Source: Alcanivorax sediminis (lineage in GTDB: Bacteria; Pseudomonadota; Gammaproteobacteria; Pseudomonadales; Alcanivoracaceae). Taken from it: a stretch of DNA of 64,000 bases. Each line of letters opens with the position of its first letter. The first letter of the stretch is position 1. This document shows positions 26,005 through 35,485 of this stretch, piece after piece. Below the pieces are notes generated by a model. That model ran no database searches and had not been told where the DNA came from. It saw nothing but the letters and a program-made list of their open reading frames with translations. The stretch covers positions 2,294,001-2,358,000 of the forward strand of contig NZ_WIRE01000001.1 of the NCBI RefSeq assembly GCF_009601165.1, written 5' to 3'. The position numbers were made by a program, and so were the translations under genes.

Positions 26005-28167
26005 ATGACAGAATCGACTATTCGCTGGGAAAAGGGCGCGGACAATATTGTCATCCTGACCCTGGACGATCCGCAGCAGTCTGCGAATACCATGAACGAT
26101 CGTTACACCAAGTCCATGCATGACACGGTGGAACGACTCGAAAAAGAAAAAGCTGATATTGCCGGCGTTATCGTCACCTCTGCCAAGAAAACCTTCTTCG
26201 CCGGTGGTGACCTGCGTGACCTGATCCAGGTGAAGCCGGAAAATGCCCAGCAAATGGCGGATGGCGGGAAGCTGCTTAAAGGTGATCTGCGCAAGCTGGA
26301 AACTCTGGGTATTCCGGTGGTGTGTGCCTTGAACGGCACCGCGCTGGGTGGGGGTCTTGAGATTGCCCTGTCCTGTCACCGTCGTATTGCCCTGAATAAC
26401 CCGAAGGCCCAGTTTGGCCTGCCTGAAGTGTCTCTGGGCCTGCTGCCGGGTGCCGGCGGTATCGTCCGCACCGTGCGTATGCTGGGGATCCAGAACGCAC
26501 TGATGAATGTGCTCATGCAGGGTCAGCGCATGAAGGTCGACAAGGCCCTCAAGGTTGGCATCATCGATGAAGTGGTGGACTCTGAAGAAGAGATGATCGC
26601 CAAGGCCAAGGAATTCATCCTGGCTAACCCGAAGTGCCAGCAGCCCTGGGACGAAAAAGGTTACAAGATCCCCGGTGGAACGCCCTCTACGCCGAAGTTT
26701 GCCGCCAACCTGCCGGCTTTCCCGGCTAACCTGCGCAAGCAGTTGAAAGGTGCCAACTACCCGGCTCCGAAAAACATCATGGCGGCTGCCGTGGAGTCTG
26801 CCCAGGTCGATGTGGACAACGCCTTCAAGATCGAAGAGCGCTACTTCATTGATCTGGTCACCGGGCAGGTGGCCAAGAACATGATCAACGCCTTCTTCTT
26901 TAACCTGCAGGCGATTAACGGTGGCGCCAGCCGTCCTAAGGATGTGCCGAAGTTCACTGCCAAGAAAGTGGGGGTACTGGGTGCGGGCATGATGGGCGCA
27001 GGTATTGCCTACGTGACCGCCATGACGGGTTCCGAAGTAGTACTGAAAGACATCTCTGTGGAAAATGCCGAAAAGGGCAAGGACTACTCCCGCAAGCTGC
27101 TGGACAAAGCCATTTCCCGCGGCAAGATGACCGAAGAGAAGAAAGAGCAGGTACTGTCCCTGATCACCGCAACTGCGGATGCCAAGGATCTGGAAGGCGT
27201 GGATTTCGTCATCGAAGCCGTGTTCGAAAGCACCGAGCTGAAACACAAGGTATTCCAGGAAATTGAAGACGTGGTACTGCCCGACGCGGTGCTGGGTTCC
27301 AACACTTCCTCCCTGCCGATCACGGGTCTGGCCAAGGGGGTGAAGAAGCAGGACAACTTCATCGGTATCCACTTCTTCAGCCCGGTAGACAAGATGCCGC
27401 TGGTGGAAATCATCTGCGGTAAAGATACCTCTCCGGAAGTGCTGGCCAAGACCTACGATTACTGTCTGCAGATCCGCAAGACCCCGATCGTGGTCAACGA
27501 CGCTCGCGGCTTCTTCACTACCCGCGTCATCGGCACCTTCGCCAACGAAGGTATTGCCATGCTGGGTGAGGGCGTAGCTGCGGCTTCCGTGGAGCAGGCG
27601 GCGCAGCAGGCAGGCTACCCGGTGGGTACCCTGAAGCTGATCGACGAGATCAACATGGGAACTGCGCTGAAAATTGGCAAGGCTGCCCGTGATGATGCCG
27701 AGCGAGATGGCACCCCGATGCCCCCCGAGCATCCAGCCGAGCTGGTGATGAAGAAGATGGTCGAAGAGCTGGATCGTCCTGGCAAACTCCAGGGCAAAGG
27801 CTTTTACGATTATCCGGAAGGCGGCAAGGCGAAGCTGTGGCCGGGCCTGAAAGAAGCGTTCGGTGATTCCACCGAGATCCCGATGAAAGACATGCAAGAG
27901 CGCATGCTGTTCATTGAAGCCATGGAAGCAGTGAAGTGCTTCGAGGAAGGCGTTATTGAATCCGTGGCCGATGCTAACATCGGTTCCATCTTCGGTATCG
28001 GTTTCCCGGGCTGGACAGGTGGTGTGATCCAGTACATCAACCAGTACGAGGGTGGTTTGAAGGGCTTTGTTGTCCGCGCCCAGGAGCTGGCAGCCAAGTA
28101 CGGTGATCGCTTTAATCCGCCGGCACTGCTGGTGGAAAAAGCCGAGAAGGGTGAAATCTTCAAGTAA
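26005..28167 (+). CDS. bifunctional enoyl-CoA hydratase / 3-hydroxyacyl-CoA dehydrogenase
   Basis: A 720-residue multifunctional beta-oxidation enzyme of the FadJ/FadB type. Residues 1-200 form the crotonase domain (oxyanion and catalytic loops ALNGTALGGGLEIALSC and LPEVSLGLLPGAGG). From about 325 comes the NAD-binding dehydrogenase domain (LGAGMMGAGIAYV), with the catalytic histidine in IGIHFFSPVDKMPLVE, then two C-terminal dehydrogenase domains. GGAG precedes the ATG. It shares a transcript with the thiolase upstream and ends at a strong terminator (28189-28219). Confidence 0.94.
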   Translation: MTESTIRWEKGADNIVILTLDDPQQSANTMNDRYTKSMHDTVERLEKEKADIAGVIVTSAKKTFFAGGDLRDLIQVKPENAQQMADGGKLLKGDLRKLETLGIPVVCALNGTALGGGLEIALSCHRRIALNNPKAQFGLPEVSLGLLPGAGGIVRTVRMLGIQNALMNVLMQGQRMKVDKALKVGIIDEVVDSEEEMIAKAKEFILANPKCQQPWDEKGYKIPGGTPSTPKFAANLPAFPANLRKQLKGANYPAPKNIMAAAVESAQVDVDNAFKIEERYFIDLVTGQVAKNMINAFFFNLQAINGGASRPKDVPKFTAKKVGVLGAGMMGAGIAYVTAMTGSEVVLKDISVENAEKGKDYSRKLLDKAISRGKMTEEKKEQVLSLITATADAKDLEGVDFVIEAVFESTELKHKVFQEIEDVVLPDAVLGSNTSSLPITGLAKGVKKQDNFIGIHFFSPVDKMPLVEIICGKDTSPEVLAKTYDYCLQIRKTPIVVNDARGFFTTRVIGTFANEGIAMLGEGVAAASVEQAAQQAGYPVGTLKLIDEINMGTALKIGKAARDDAERDGTPMPPEHPAELVMKKMVEELDRPGKLQGKGFYDYPEGGKAKLWPGLKEAFGDSTEIPMKDMQERMLFIEAMEAVKCFEEGVIESVADANIGSIFGIGFPGWTGGVIQYINQYEGGLKGFVVRAQELAAKYGDRFNPPALLVEKAEKGEIFK

Positions 28168-28519
28168 GATCTCCTTTTCCCGCAACACAAAAAAGCCCGG
28201 CCAAGTGCCGGGCTTTTTTGTATTTGCCCGCCAAGCCAGGCGAGCTAGGCTCGGCTGAACAGGGGCAGCCCAAAAGGTTTGCGGTATTCATGTTTTCCAC
28301 GAATCTGCAGTGGGCACTTGGCGTAGCGCAGTAACGCGCGTAGTGCGGCCCCGAAGGGGTGAGCGAAGCGAATAACTTGCCTGCAAGCGATCCTCGCCTA
28401 AGTGAGGCAAGGTGAGATCCGGCTGGCAGAGACCTTTCAGAAAGAAGAGTCTTGTACTGTGAGTTGCACGGTTTGACGCCAGAGCGCGGCCCCTGACGTC
28501 TTTCAACAGGCTTATTCTC
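28168..28519. other. intergenic region after the beta-oxidation pair
   Basis: The gap holds a rho-independent terminator at the start, then GC-rich sequence with REP-like arms (CTTGCCTGCAAGCGAT near 28376, followed by CCTCGCC / GTGAGGC) and a CCCCGAAGGGG palindrome near 28350. No gene is seen. Confidence 0.5.
28189..28219 (+). terminator. rho-independent terminator of the beta-oxidation operon
   Basis: AAAAAAGCCCGG and CCGGGCTTTTTT form a stem with a seven-base loop and T-run, 22 bases after the stop codon. The flanking A-run and T-run allow it to work in both directions. Confidence 0.92.
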
Positions 28520-28930
28520 TTATCTCGGCCCAACCCAGAAATGCGGATTGCAGGCGACTTCCCACAAATGCCCATCCGGGTCTGCAAAGTAACCGGCGTA
28601 GCCACCCCACTCGGTGGGCTGACCTGGTTTGACGATAGTGGCGCCAGCCTTTGCGGCCTGATCCAGTAAGGTATCAACCTCTGTGGGCGAGTCGAGGTTG
28701 TGGGCAAGGGCAACGCCTCGAAAGCCGCTACCCTCGGCGCTGACGCCGGCATCATGGGCAAGCGCATCATGGCCGAACAGACCGAGCCAGGTGCCGTTGA
28801 GCTCAAAGAACGCCACTGGCGCATCTTCTGGCATGGGCCGGCGTGGCAGGCCCAGCCCCTCCTCATAGAAGGTAATGGCGCAGGCGAGATCCCTGACGCC
28901 AAGTGTGATCATGCTGATTCTGGGTTGCAC
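28520..28930 (-). CDS. VOC (glyoxalase-fold) family protein
   Basis: A 136-residue protein made of paired beta-alpha-beta-beta-beta modules of the vicinal oxygen chelate fold: ISMITLGVRDLACAITFYEEGLGL at the start and YAGYFADPDGHLWEVACNP at the end. The closing glutamate (WEV) is the usual metal ligand; the first ligand position is less clear. It is a cytoplasmic enzyme or resistance protein of unknown substrate, divergent from the PPK2 gene (69 bases between starts). Confidence 0.85.
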   Translation of the reverse strand: MQPRISMITLGVRDLACAITFYEEGLGLPRRPMPEDAPVAFFELNGTWLGLFGHDALAHDAGVSAEGSGFRGVALAHNLDSPTEVDTLLDQAAKAGATIVKPGQPTEWGGYAGYFADPDGHLWEVACNPHFWVGPR

Positions 28931-28999
28931 CGCTTTTTCTCCGCTATTCGGTGGTTCTGCATGCCATTATGCTGGAGAGAGCAAGGGAGGGTAAGGAAT

Positions 29000-29815
29000 A
29001 TGCCAAAGTCCACGTTCAGCGATGTGGTTGCAAAGGGAATGAACATCGACAGCCTGGGAACCCGCCCAGTTGAGGGCATGGTTGCCGACCTGGATGAGGC
29101 GCTGGCCACGCTGCGTGAATACCAGCGGCGTTTGCGTGCCAATCGTCGTTATGGCGTGTTGCTGGTGGTGCAGGGGCTGGATGCTTCAGGCAAGGATAGC
29201 CTGATACGAACGCTGTCACGCGGTATGGATCCTGCCGGATTCAGGGTGCATAGCTTTAGCCGGCCGCTGGCTGAGGAGGTGCATCATGACTTTCTGTGGC
29301 GGGTCTGGCGTCATCTACCTGAGCGAGGCGAGGTGGTTGTTTTCAATCGCAGCCATTATGAATCGGTTTTGGCCGAGCGGTTGTGGCCCGTTTCCGAGCA
29401 TGCCAGTGATGAATGGCCACGCAAATATGAATCCATCAATGCCTTTGAGCAGCATTTGCATCGCGAAGGGACACGAATCATCAAGGTTTGGCTCAATACC
29501 TCTAAAGAAGAGCAGCGTCAGAGGTTGCTCAAGCGGCTTGAAACGCCACGTAAGCGCTGGAAGTTTGATGATGCCGACGTGCAAAGCTGGGCTGCGCGTG
29601 ACGATTATCTGAGCCTGGTGAATGAGGTGTTACCCGCTACCCATACCGAGTGTGCACCCTGGCATGTGATTCCCAACGACAGCAAGTCCGCAGCGCGTGC
29701 CGAGGTGGCCGCGATTCTGGCCGCAACGCTGATGGCGCTGGCTCCAGACTATCCTCAAGAAAACAGGGACTGTATAGACCGCTATCGTGCATTGCTGCAG
29801 GACACGGAGAACTAG
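29000..29815 (+). CDS. polyphosphate kinase 2 family protein, class III-like
   Basis: Predicted polyphosphate:nucleotide phosphotransferase, 271 residues, start behind AAGGA. Walker A is GLDASGKD (59-66); the Walker B region reads VVVFNRSHYESVL, with the NRSHYE form I associate with class III PPK2, which can charge AMP and ADP from polyphosphate; the lid lysines and arginines are in RLETPRKRWKF. No N-terminal duplication is present. Polyphosphate use for nucleotide recharging is the expected role; the class assignment is from motif memory and should be treated as moderate. Confidence 0.88.
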   Translation: MPKSTFSDVVAKGMNIDSLGTRPVEGMVADLDEALATLREYQRRLRANRRYGVLLVVQGLDASGKDSLIRTLSRGMDPAGFRVHSFSRPLAEEVHHDFLWRVWRHLPERGEVVVFNRSHYESVLAERLWPVSEHASDEWPRKYESINAFEQHLHREGTRIIKVWLNTSKEEQRQRLLKRLETPRKRWKFDDADVQSWAARDDYLSLVNEVLPATHTECAPWHVIPNDSKSAARAEVAAILAATLMALAPDYPQENRDCIDRYRALLQDTEN

Positions 29816-29857
29816 TCGTCAGGGGTGGCGGGCAGGCCCCGTCATGGCGCGGTTTGG

Positions 29858-30220
29858 TTAGCTGGCTTTGGCCAGGTAACCCTCCAGCCAGCGGCGAAGC
29901 TCACTCGGGCGGATGGGTTTGGCCATAAGGGTATCTCCACCAGCATCCAGACTTTGCTGCTGGTAGGCTTCGCTGCTATTGCCGGAGATGAACAGGATAG
30001 GGATATGACTGTCAGCGTTGCGCACTTCACGAGCAACACTAAAGCCGTCCAGAACGGGGAGCTCCACGTCCAGAATCATCAGATCCACTTCGCGCTGGCG
30101 AAACAGGCGCAGAGCGGCCTCACCGTCGGCTGCGAGCACATATTCATGCTCCAGCTCCTCAATGATACGGCAGATGATCAGGCTAACCGCCTTGTTGTCT
30201 TCTACAACGAGAATGCGCAT
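29858..30220 (-). CDS. stand-alone receiver (CheY-like response regulator)
   Basis: A 120-residue single receiver domain with no output domain. The acidic pocket is E7-D8, the phospho-acceptor D51 (MILDVELP), the switch serine S79 (ILFISG) and the conserved lysine K101 (LMAKPIRP). All key residues are intact, so it should be phosphorylated. No histidine kinase gene is in the window; the partner and output are therefore unknown. It is divergent from the AraC gene at 30483. Confidence 0.92.
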   Translation of the reverse strand: MRILVVEDNKAVSLIICRIIEELEHEYVLAADGEAALRLFRQREVDLMILDVELPVLDGFSVAREVRNADSHIPILFISGNSSEAYQQQSLDAGGDTLMAKPIRPSELRRWLEGYLAKAS

Positions 30221-30482
30221 GTGGTGTTTTTATCTGAAGCGGGGTTTGAGCACAAGAGCGCATAATGACGACCGCGGCAATTAGTGTGACAAGTTGCAAC
30301 ATTCGGCGGTAGTCGGCCCTCGAAAAGGATATGGTTACCCGCGCAAAAGGCGTTTTTCCCAAGAGTATGTCAATTGCCTGCATTTTCTTTATTATTGGCG
30401 GCTCAAGGCTCTATGAGCAACAGCAGCCCGGCTGACAATAATGCTGAACGGGCGCATTGGACGGTAGAGGACAGGCTGATCG

Positions 30483-31502
30483 ATGTACCATCGCAGAACG
30501 ATCAATATCAATCGAGTGGTCAAGTTGTTGCAGGGGGCAGCTCGATCCGGTGCCAGCATTCCAGAGTTACTCGATAAATGCGGTATTCCCCGCCAGCTTC
30601 TGGAAGATCCGGACGCCACAATCGAGCGCGATGTGTTTATCAAGATGATGCTCCTGATCATGGAGCAGACTCAGGATGAGTTCCTGGGGTTTGGCCAGGG
30701 TCGTAAATCCAAACCCGGTACCTTTTCCATGATGGCGCACGCGGTAATCAACTGTCCCAATCTGGGTTCAGCGATTGAGCGCGGTATCCGTTTCTATGAC
30801 CTGTTTGAGCTCAGCTCCCGTACTGGCGTTGAGATAGACGGAGAGATGGCGCGCCTGGTGGTGAATGCTGACCCGCGCCTGGATTTTCGTGAGGTGATCA
30901 TTGAGGCCTCCCTGTTTATCTGGCTGCGCTTTATGAGCTGGTTGGTGGGCAAGGCCATTGAGCCCCAGGAGGTCCGTCTCGACTACTCCGATACCCAAAA
31001 TGACGAAGAGCACCGTTTCCTGTTCGATTGCCTGATTGAATACGGAGCGCACGAGAACTCAGTAACGTTCAAGTCGGAATTTCTGGACCTGCCGCTGGTT
31101 CAGAACGAGCTGTCCTTGTCCAAGTTTCTCAAGGATTCGCTGGCTCAGCTGTTCGATGGCAATATCCATAACGTGGGACTGCCGGCCCAGATTCGAGCCA
31201 TCATTTCCAATGAGTATGGCAACAGCTTCCCGGATTTCACGGAAATCTGCGGCAAGTTGAACATGACCCCGCAGACCTTGCGTCGGCGACTCAAGGAAGC
31301 CAATACCAGCTACCAGGAGATCAAGGATTCCATCCGCAAGGATGCCTCGGTCTACTACCTGTCCAAGCCGGAACTCAGTATCGACGAGATTGCCCTGTTG
31401 ATGGGCTTCAGTGAAGCCAGCTCCTTCCACCGAGCCTTCAAGAAGTGGACCGGAAAAACCCCGTCCAGCTATCGTAAGGAACATTTTGGTGTCAGCCAGT
31501 GA
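30483..31502 (+). CDS. AraC-family regulator with arabinose-binding-like N-domain
   Basis: A 339-residue regulator of the same architecture as the one at 6966. An N-terminal ligand domain (about 15-195, with FLGFGQGRKSKPGTFSMMAHAV) is followed by a C-terminal DNA-binding domain with the helix-turn-helix pair MTPQTLRRRLKEA and IALLMGFSEASSFHRAFKKW, ending TGKTPSSYR. GAGGACAGG upstream may serve as ribosome site. purU starts 30 bases after its stop on the same strand, but a regulatory link between the two is not implied by the sequence. Confidence 0.92.
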   Translation: MYHRRTININRVVKLLQGAARSGASIPELLDKCGIPRQLLEDPDATIERDVFIKMMLLIMEQTQDEFLGFGQGRKSKPGTFSMMAHAVINCPNLGSAIERGIRFYDLFELSSRTGVEIDGEMARLVVNADPRLDFREVIIEASLFIWLRFMSWLVGKAIEPQEVRLDYSDTQNDEEHRFLFDCLIEYGAHENSVTFKSEFLDLPLVQNELSLSKFLKDSLAQLFDGNIHNVGLPAQIRAIISNEYGNSFPDFTEICGKLNMTPQTLRRRLKEANTSYQEIKDSIRKDASVYYLSKPELSIDEIALLMGFSEASSFHRAFKKWTGKTPSSYRKEHFGVSQ

Positions 31503-31532
31503 TCCCGGCTGCTACCTGTATCAGGACCTGAC

Positions 31533-32405
31533 ATGACCATGACCGACGCCACCACGGCGCGACTGCTGGTAACCTGCCCGGACAAGCCGGGCATCATCAG
31601 TGCAGTCAGCACCTTCCTGTTCAATCACGGCGCCAATATCACCGATTTTGATCAGCATTCCAGTGATGCCCATGGCGGCACCTTTTTCCTGCGTCTGGAG
31701 TTTCAGACCCCGGATCTGGACTGTTCTCGTGATGCGCTGAGAAGCAACTTCGCCAGCCGTGTGGCCGAGCCTTATGGCATGCAGTGGCAGATTAGCTATG
31801 CCAGCGAGAAGAAGCGCATGGCGGTGCTGGTATCGAAGCATGACCATGTACTTATGGATCTGCTCTGGCGCACTTCCCGCGGTGATATGCCAGCGGTGAT
31901 CCCGTTGGTGATCAGTAATCACGATGACCTGCGCGGCGAGGTAGAACGTTTCGGTATTGAGTACCATCACATCCCTGTGACAGCGGACAACAAGGCCGAA
32001 GCTGAAGCGGAGGCGCTGCGGCTGCTGGAAGGCCGGGTCGATGTGATCGTGCTGGCGCGCTACATGCAGATCCTCAGCCCGGAATTTGTTTCTCACTACC
32101 CACACCGGGTGATCAATATCCACCACTCGTTCCTGCCGGCCTTCGTGGGCGCCAACCCCTATCAGCAGGCTCACGACAAGGGCGTGAAACTGATTGGTGC
32201 CACCAGTCACTACGTCACCGCAGATCTGGATCAGGGACCGATTATTGAACAGAACGTTCAGCGGGTCAGCCACCGTCACTCTGCGGACGAACTGAAGGCG
32301 CTGGGGCAGGATGTGGAGCGTCAGGTCATGCTGCGCGCTGTGCGCTGGCATCTGGAAGACCGGGTGATTGTTGACGGCAACAAGACCGTGGTGTTCGTTA
32401 AATAA
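31533..32405 (+). CDS. purU: formyltetrahydrofolate deformylase
   Basis: Hydrolyses 10-formyltetrahydrofolate to formate and tetrahydrofolate, balancing one-carbon pools. 290 residues: an N-terminal ACT regulatory domain (about 8-90, [15 protein letters not shown]) and a C-terminal formyltransferase-fold domain with [10 protein letters not shown] and the catalytic aspartate in [16 protein letters not shown] precedes ATG 31533; a second ATG at 31539 is possible. A 15-pair palindrome beyond the stop (32414-32457) likely terminates it. Confidence 0.95.
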   Translation: MTMTDATTARLLVTCPDKPGIISAVSTFLFNHGANITDFDQHSSDAHGGTFFLRLEFQTPDLDCSRDALRSNFASRVAEPYGMQWQISYASEKKRMAVLVSKHDHVLMDLLWRTSRGDMPAVIPLVISNHDDLRGEVERFGIEYHHIPVTADNKAEAEAEALRLLEGRVDVIVLARYMQILSPEFVSHYPHRVINIHHSFLPAFVGANPYQQAHDKGVKLIGATSHYVTADLDQGPIIEQNVQRVSHRHSADELKALGQDVERQVMLRAVRWHLEDRVIVDGNKTVVFVK

Positions 32406-32413
32406 CGCATCTG

Positions 32414-32457
32414 GCAACAGGCTGCACGTAACACGCCGTGAGCGTGCAGCCTGTTGC
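32414..32457. terminator. perfect 15-bp palindrome between convergent genes
   Basis: GCAACAGGCTGCACG is followed 14 bases later by its exact complement CGTGCAGCCTGTTGC. It lies between the stop codons of purU (+) and the beta-barrel gene (-), three bases from the latter. There is no long T-run, but a stem this strong should end or protect both transcripts. Confidence 0.75.
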
Positions 32458-32459
32458 GT

Positions 32460-33119
32460 TTAGTTGGTGAATCTCAGGCCGATACCCAGGGTGCCGAAGT
32501 TCTCGGACTCCAGATTGGTGTATTGATATTGGGCGGTCAGGGACAGTCGGTCGAGCACGGGAATGGCGATGCCTGCGGTAACGTAGGGGGCAAGGCCTGA
32601 CTGGCTCTCGCTCTGCGGTGCATCATTAACGGTGGTCACCGTGTCGCCGTTTACATTCAGCAAGATGCGTTGCTGGCGATTGTCCAGCTTGAGGTCATAG
32701 AGGTAGCCTCCCGCCTTGAGGTAAAGCCAGTAGGGGCTTTGCCAGACAACACCGGCAGTGAAACCACTTAATTCCAGAGACTCTTCCTGGCGTACACGGA
32801 CTGAGTCAGCGCCGGCACCGGTCTCAGAGACGGTGGGTGAGCGGATAAATTCATTGAGCTCATCCACATCCCCTTGGGTGACGAAGCCGCCCTCAAGGCC
32901 AAAGCGGGACTTTTCACCCAGATCGACACTATTCAGCCACATGCCGATATTGATAGTGAGGCCATCGGCGGTATCGAAGCCATAGGGATCCATGTCCGCC
33001 TGGGTCATCTGGGCCTGAACAAAGAAATCCACGTCCGGCGGAGCCAGCTCTTCTTCGGCGTGCAGGGGACTAATCAGGGCGCCAACGAGCGCCAATGTCA
33101 GCGGCAGTGTTGTTTTCAT
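32460..33119 (-). CDS. outer-membrane beta-barrel-like protein
   Basis: A 219-residue exported protein with signal peptide (about 1-21, ISPLHA). The mature part alternates hydrophobic and polar residues in at least six amphipathic strands (TINIGMWLNSV, FGLEGGFVTQ, FTAGVVWQSPYWLYLKAGGYLYDLKL) and ends LGIGLRFTN, close to the aromatic C-terminal outer-membrane signal. The family resembles outer-membrane protein beta-barrel (OmpA/OmpW-like barrel) proteins; no specific substrate can be assigned. Confidence 0.72.
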   Translation of the reverse strand: MKTTLPLTLALVGALISPLHAEEELAPPDVDFFVQAQMTQADMDPYGFDTADGLTINIGMWLNSVDLGEKSRFGLEGGFVTQGDVDELNEFIRSPTVSETGAGADSVRVRQEESLELSGFTAGVVWQSPYWLYLKAGGYLYDLKLDNRQQRILLNVNGDTVTTVNDAPQSESQSGLAPYVTAGIAIPVLDRLSLTAQYQYTNLESENFGTLGIGLRFTN

Positions 33120-33185
33120 TATTGATCCAGCCGTTGTGATAAGGACAATGTAGCAGCCTTGTATTGTAACCAGCGTGAGACCGAC

Positions 33186-34247
33186 ATGCCCAGCGACTTC
33201 TTGAACACCGGCACGGAAACCCTTATGGCACTGTGCCGCCCGGGCTTTGAGGCGGATCTTGCCGCTGAGCTTAACTTTCATGCGGCAGAGCAGATGGTGG
33301 CGGGGTATCCGCGCACTACGGGCAACAGTGGTTATGTGCTGTGGCACAGCCAGCAGGGCAGTATGGCGCCACTGTTGCACAGTGGCCTGATCTTTGCCCG
33401 TAGCCTGAGTCTCGGGATCGGCGAGTTCATGGATATCGGTGATGATCGCATCAGTGCTCTGTGGCCCTTGCTGGAAGCAGCTGCGCCTTTTGGGGAGGTG
33501 TTTCTTGATCACCCGGACACCAACGACGGGCGAGAAATGCAGCGTTTTCTCAAAGGCTTCAGGAAAGCCCTTGAGCCTCGTCTGAAAAAGGCGGGCTTGC
33601 TGCGCCGCAAGGCAGCGAACCGTGTGCATCTGTTTTTCAGTGACTCGCACAATGGCTGGGTCACCATTAGTCCCTTGGAGGTGCCTTTGGCTGAGGGTGG
33701 GGTGCGTCGCCTCAAGTTACCCTCAGAAGCGCCCAGCCGGTCGGCACTGAAAGTGGAAGAGGCGCTGCTGCGTTTCTTCGGTACCACCGAGGCACTCACT
33801 GCCAAAACCGCGGTGGACCTGGGGGCCGCGCCAGGCGGTTGGAGTTGGCAGCTGGCCCGCCGTGGCATCAAGGTCCAGGCGGTGGATCACGGCAAATTGA
33901 ATGCCCGCCTGCTGGATGAATATCCGGTACAGCATATCTACGGTGATGCCTTTACCTGGCGGCCCAGAACCAGTGTGGATCTGGTGGTCTGTGATGTGGT
34001 GGACAAGCCTGCCCGAACCCTGCAGCAGATGGAGAAGTGGCTGGATCAGGGCTGGAGCAAGGCGGCACTTTTTAACCTGAAACTGCCCATGAAACGGCGT
34101 TTCCAGGAGGTCTGGCAATTGCTGGAAAAGCTGGCCACGACCATGGAGCGCCACCCGGAAAGAGGGGAGGTGATCATCAAGGCGGCACACCTCTACTATG
34201 ACCGTGAAGAAATCACGGTGTGGGCCAGCTACCAGCGGGATTATTAA
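33186..34247 (+). CDS. rlmM: 23S rRNA 2'-O-ribose methyltransferase RlmM
   Basis: Methylates the ribose of C2498 in 23S rRNA. 353 residues (E. coli 366). An N-terminal THUMP-like region (about 1-160) precedes the Rossmann methyltransferase with SAM loop [13 protein letters not shown] and [12 protein letters not shown]; catalytic lysines and the final glutamate lie in [11 protein letters not shown] and [13 protein letters not shown] 33186 is chosen because the family begins there; the ribosome site (GTGAGA) is weak. The MFS gene follows after two bases. Confidence 0.93.
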   Translation: MPSDFLNTGTETLMALCRPGFEADLAAELNFHAAEQMVAGYPRTTGNSGYVLWHSQQGSMAPLLHSGLIFARSLSLGIGEFMDIGDDRISALWPLLEAAAPFGEVFLDHPDTNDGREMQRFLKGFRKALEPRLKKAGLLRRKAANRVHLFFSDSHNGWVTISPLEVPLAEGGVRRLKLPSEAPSRSALKVEEALLRFFGTTEALTAKTAVDLGAAPGGWSWQLARRGIKVQAVDHGKLNARLLDEYPVQHIYGDAFTWRPRTSVDLVVCDVVDKPARTLQQMEKWLDQGWSKAALFNLKLPMKRRFQEVWQLLEKLATTMERHPERGEVIIKAAHLYYDREEITVWASYQRDY

Positions 34248-34249
34248 GT

Positions 34250-35485
34250 ATGACTGCGCGGCCGGGCCTGGGCCTCTACGCGACGTTGGGCGCACTTTAC
34301 TTTGCCCAGGCACTGCCTGTGAGCATGCTCGTCAAGGCGATGCCTGCGTTGGCACGCGATGCGGGCCTGCCCACCGAGTGGATTGGCTTTCTGGCGTTGC
34401 CAGCCATTCCCTGGGCGCTGAAATTCATTTGGGCGCCGTGGGTGGATCGCTGGGGTGCAGGGCGTCCTGATCATCGCAAGCGCTGGATTCAGGGCTGCCT
34501 GATCGCCGTGATGGCGGTCGTTTTCGTGGTGTCGCTATTCCCGCAGAAGTGGTTGCTGGGGCCGGGCTTCGTACTTTTGCTGGGGCTCCTTTTCCTCCTT
34601 AACCTGTTCAGCGCCACCCAGGACATCGCCACGGACGGGCTGGCTACCCGGATGTTGCCTCCGGCCTTGCGAGGGCTGGGCAACAGTATTCAGGTCAATG
34701 GCTACAAGATTGGCATGATGGTCGGCAGCAGCGCCTTGCTGATTCTGGTGGGTTGGTGGGGGTGGAAAACGACACTGGGACTGGTGATCGTTGGCATGAT
34801 GCTGGTGCTGGTTCAGGTGACCCGGTTCGATGAGCCCGTTGAGCCGCCCCGTGAGCGTGAGCAGGCCAGCTTCCGTTGGTGGCTCAGGGAATTGTCCCGT
34901 TTCTGGCGGCGTCCTGGCATGGGGCTGTGGCTGTTCCTGCTGTTGTTCTACAAGGTAGGGGATGGATTCGGCACGCGCATGATCAATCCCTTCCTGGTGG
35001 ATCAGGGCTGGAGCCTGGTGGAGATTGGCACCCTGGATCTGGTGATTTCATTCGCTGGGTTGGCTGGGGCCGCCATGGCTGGGCTGTTGATGATCCGCAT
35101 GGCCCATCGCACCGCCTTGTTCTGCTTCGCGGTGCTGCAGGCCCTGGCTTTCGCTGGCTGGGCGCTCCTGGCCCATTACGAGGCCATGGCTTGGGTCTGG
35201 CCGGTGGCGCTGTTTGAACAGTTCACTGATGGGCTTTCCACCGTGGCGTTTTTTACCCTGATCATGGATTACTGCCGTGAAGGCCACGAAGGAAGCGATT
35301 ACTCCATGCAGGCTTCAGTACGCCTGTTTGCAGTGGGCCTGTTCACGTTGGGGAGTGGTTTCAGTGCAGCGTGGCTGGGTTACGACGGGCACTTCCTGCT
35401 GGCTGCGTTGCTGGTAGGAATGATCATTCCATTGGCCTGGCGTTGGCAGCCACCAAGGCTGTCAGCCAGCGTAGCCACCGGATAG
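34250..35485 (+). CDS. MFS transporter, AmpG / RhtX-FptX-like
   Basis: A 411-residue inner-membrane carrier with about twelve helices. The opening (LGALYFAQALPVSMLVKAMP) and WALKFIWAPWVDRW are the loop motifs shared by AmpG muropeptide permeases and RhtX/FptX siderophore permeases. It is much shorter than E. coli AmpG (491) and lacks the two extra helices, so a substrate other than muropeptide is possible. It is nearly fused to rlmM (two-base gap), and its end overlaps the convergent GspN-like gene by 24 bases. Confidence 0.8.
   Translation: MTARPGLGLYATLGALYFAQALPVSMLVKAMPALARDAGLPTEWIGFLALPAIPWALKFIWAPWVDRWGAGRPDHRKRWIQGCLIAVMAVVFVVSLFPQKWLLGPGFVLLLGLLFLLNLFSATQDIATDGLATRMLPPALRGLGNSIQVNGYKIGMMVGSSALLILVGWWGWKTTLGLVIVGMMLVLVQVTRFDEPVEPPREREQASFRWWLRELSRFWRRPGMGLWLFLLLFYKVGDGFGTRMINPFLVDQGWSLVEIGTLDLVISFAGLAGAAMAGLLMIRMAHRTALFCFAVLQALAFAGWALLAHYEAMAWVWPVALFEQFTDGLSTVAFFTLIMDYCREGHEGSDYSMQASVRLFAVGLFTLGSGFSAAWLGYDGHFLLAALLVGMIIPLAWRWQPPRLSASVATG

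Noticed and set aside
25045-28188. A 1047-codon open frame on the minus strand across the thiolase and hydratase-dehydrogenase genes
   Set aside because: It is the reverse shadow of two highly expressed, codon-biased genes; the translation is histidine- and glycine-rich, without domains, and spans two unrelated genes and their gap.
28320-28420. GC-rich folded region considered as a tRNA or small RNA
   Set aside because: No cloverleaf, CCA end or anticodon arm could be built; the palindromes match REP-like units instead.
31521-32417. A 298-codon minus-strand open frame opposite purU
   Set aside because: purU is fully supported by motifs; the antisense product has no family features and overlaps the AraC-purU spacing region.
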